Shown: positions 63,706-64,000 of the stretch, in pieces
Layout of the letters: every line of letters begins with the position of its first letter
Position numbering within the stretch: the stretch's first letter is position 1
Assembly (NCBI RefSeq): GCF_030657335.1
Contig: NZ_CP131039.1
Location: forward strand, 2,124,501 to 2,188,500
Origin: Croceibacterium aestuarii
Lineage (GTDB): Bacteria > Pseudomonadota > Alphaproteobacteria > Sphingomonadales > Sphingomonadaceae
Length of the DNA: 64,000 nucleotides
Direction: 5' to 3'
Position numbers and translations under genes: made by a program
Notes under the pieces: generated by a model
Database searches by the model: none
The model's input: the letters and a program-made list of their open reading frames with translations, nothing else
What the model was told of the DNA's origin: nothing

Positions 63706-63780
63706 CGCAATTTGCCTTATCGCATCAATGCCGCGCGGCAAGCGCCAGCGCGGACAATTTCGACTATCGGGTGGTGAAGG

Positions 63781-63836
63781 GCCCTTAGGCGGGCGCCGCG
63801 CCGCGTGGGCGCAGGCAGTGGGTCGCGCCTAAGGGC
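63781..63836 (-). promoter_or_regulatory. Leader region of leuA with inverted repeats (possible attenuator)
   Basis: Eleven-base arms (63826-63836 and 63781-63791, core CCCTTAGGCG / CGCCTAAGGG) flank a GC-rich segment, and the first arm holds the stop codon of the leader peptide. A smaller hairpin, GCGCC-CTTA-GGCGC, overlaps the same arm, so two structures are mutually exclusive. No T-run follows, so Rho-dependent or translational control is possible. Confidence 0.5.
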
Positions 63837-63876
63837 GCGTAAGTCGAAGCAGCGACAGGAGCTCGCGGCGGATCAT
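63829..63876 (-). CDS. leuL: Leucine-rich leader peptide of leuA
   Basis: A 15-residue open frame, MIRRELLSLLRLTRP, with five leucines (positions 6, 7, 9, 10, 12), about 120 bases upstream of leuA on the same strand. There is no Shine-Dalgarno, but TATCTC lies 7 bases before the ATG, which would make the ATG the first bases of the transcript (leaderless), as known for trpL of Sinorhizobium. The stop codon falls in an arm of an inverted repeat. Attenuation upstream of leu genes is established in proteobacteria; the assignment here is inferred from position and composition. Confidence 0.65.
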   Translation of the reverse strand: MIRRELLSLLRLTRP

Positions 63877-63920
63877 GCGGGTAGAGATAGGCGAAGGCGG
63901 TTAAGAAATCCAGTGCGAAA

Positions 63921-63944
63921 GGGCGGCGCGCGAACGCGCCGCCC
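63921..63944 (-). terminator. Hairpin with TTCG loop downstream of the YceI-like gene
   Basis: A perfect 10-base stem (63921-63930 with 63935-63944) with the stable loop TTCG on the minus strand, 11 bases after the stop at 63956, followed by TTTCGC. It probably ends the YceI-like transcript before the leuA promoter. Confidence 0.65.
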
Positions 63945-63955
63945 GATCTGAATGC

Positions 63956-64000
63956 TTACTGCTTCTCGAACGCGGTGGTGATCGTCAGGTCGACCTCGTC
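63956..64000 (-). CDS. YceI-like protein, C-terminal end (5' partial)
   Basis: Only the last 14 residues are in the window: DEVDLTITTAFEKQ and stop. This ending matches YceI-family periplasmic lipid-binding proteins, which finish with a beta strand of alternating acidic and hydrophobic residues. The body and start lie beyond the edge, so the call is tentative. Confidence 0.5.
   Translation of the reverse strand, partial: DEVDLTITTAFEKQ

Noticed and set aside
62032-63777. 581-codon plus-strand open frame across leuA
   Set aside because: Antisense shadow of leuA caused by high GC; no ribosome site or recognisable domain.
1-64000. CRISPR array, insertion sequence or prophage
   Set aside because: No regularly spaced repeats, transposase, integrase or phage structural genes were seen.

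Overview
This 64 kb window is GC-rich chromosomal DNA from an alphaproteobacterium, most likely an order Sphingomonadales member close to the Erythrobacteraceae. The clues are gene content and synteny (PrsK/PrsR/PrsT polysaccharide regulators, class I fructose-bisphosphate aldolase, imuA-imuB-dnaE2), alphaproteobacterial LexA boxes (GAAC-N7-GAAC), and short palindromic repeats of the type scattered through sphingomonad genomes. I see no phage, insertion sequence, CRISPR array or replication origin. No gene-free stretch exceeds about 300 bases.

Layout. 1-2.7 kb: the end of a branched-chain 2-oxoacid dehydrogenase operon (E1alpha, E1beta, E2). 2.7-9 kb: small housekeeping genes, tRNA-Asp, an Fpg-type glycosylase, and a zapA / lemA-DUF2207 / 6S RNA / fcl block. 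9-16 kb: central carbon metabolism (tkt, gap, a MOSC gene, pgk, class I aldolase). 16-26 kb: thiE overlapping a divergent DUF72 gene, an L,D-transpeptidase / M23 peptidase pair, efp, a phosphatase, a degenerate EAL protein, tRNA-Leu and an SLC13 permease. 27-33.6 kb: a tightly coupled exopolysaccharide set (sugar transferase, prsK, prsR, prsT). 33.6-39 kb: transporters, panB and a PNPOx-like protein.

39-48.2 kb is a DNA-damage tolerance region: imuA-imuB and udgX-dnaE2, each operon with its own LexA box, separated by an opposite-strand MFS/dioxygenase operon whose dioxygenase is frameshifted. 48.3-51 kb: a secreted protein, a LysE exporter and an AmpG-like MFS gene, also frameshifted. 50.9-57 kb: the phosphate module phoR-pstC-pstA-pstB-phoU-phoB, with Pho-box-like sites but no pstS. 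57-64 kb: two nearly identical tRNA-Glu genes, recJ, a nitronate monooxygenase, a second MOSC gene and leuA. A short leucine-rich, probably leaderless leader peptide lies upstream of leuA. The window ends in the tail of a YceI-like gene.

The most notable signals are: palindromic repeats translated in frame inside the E2 subunit and (two separate elements) inside DnaE2; a further copy that supplies the Shine-Dalgarno of pgk; the leuA leader peptide; the paired SOS operons with UdgX; and a 6S RNA gene supported by promoter, closing stem and synteny. All calls come from reading the sequence; no database search was run.
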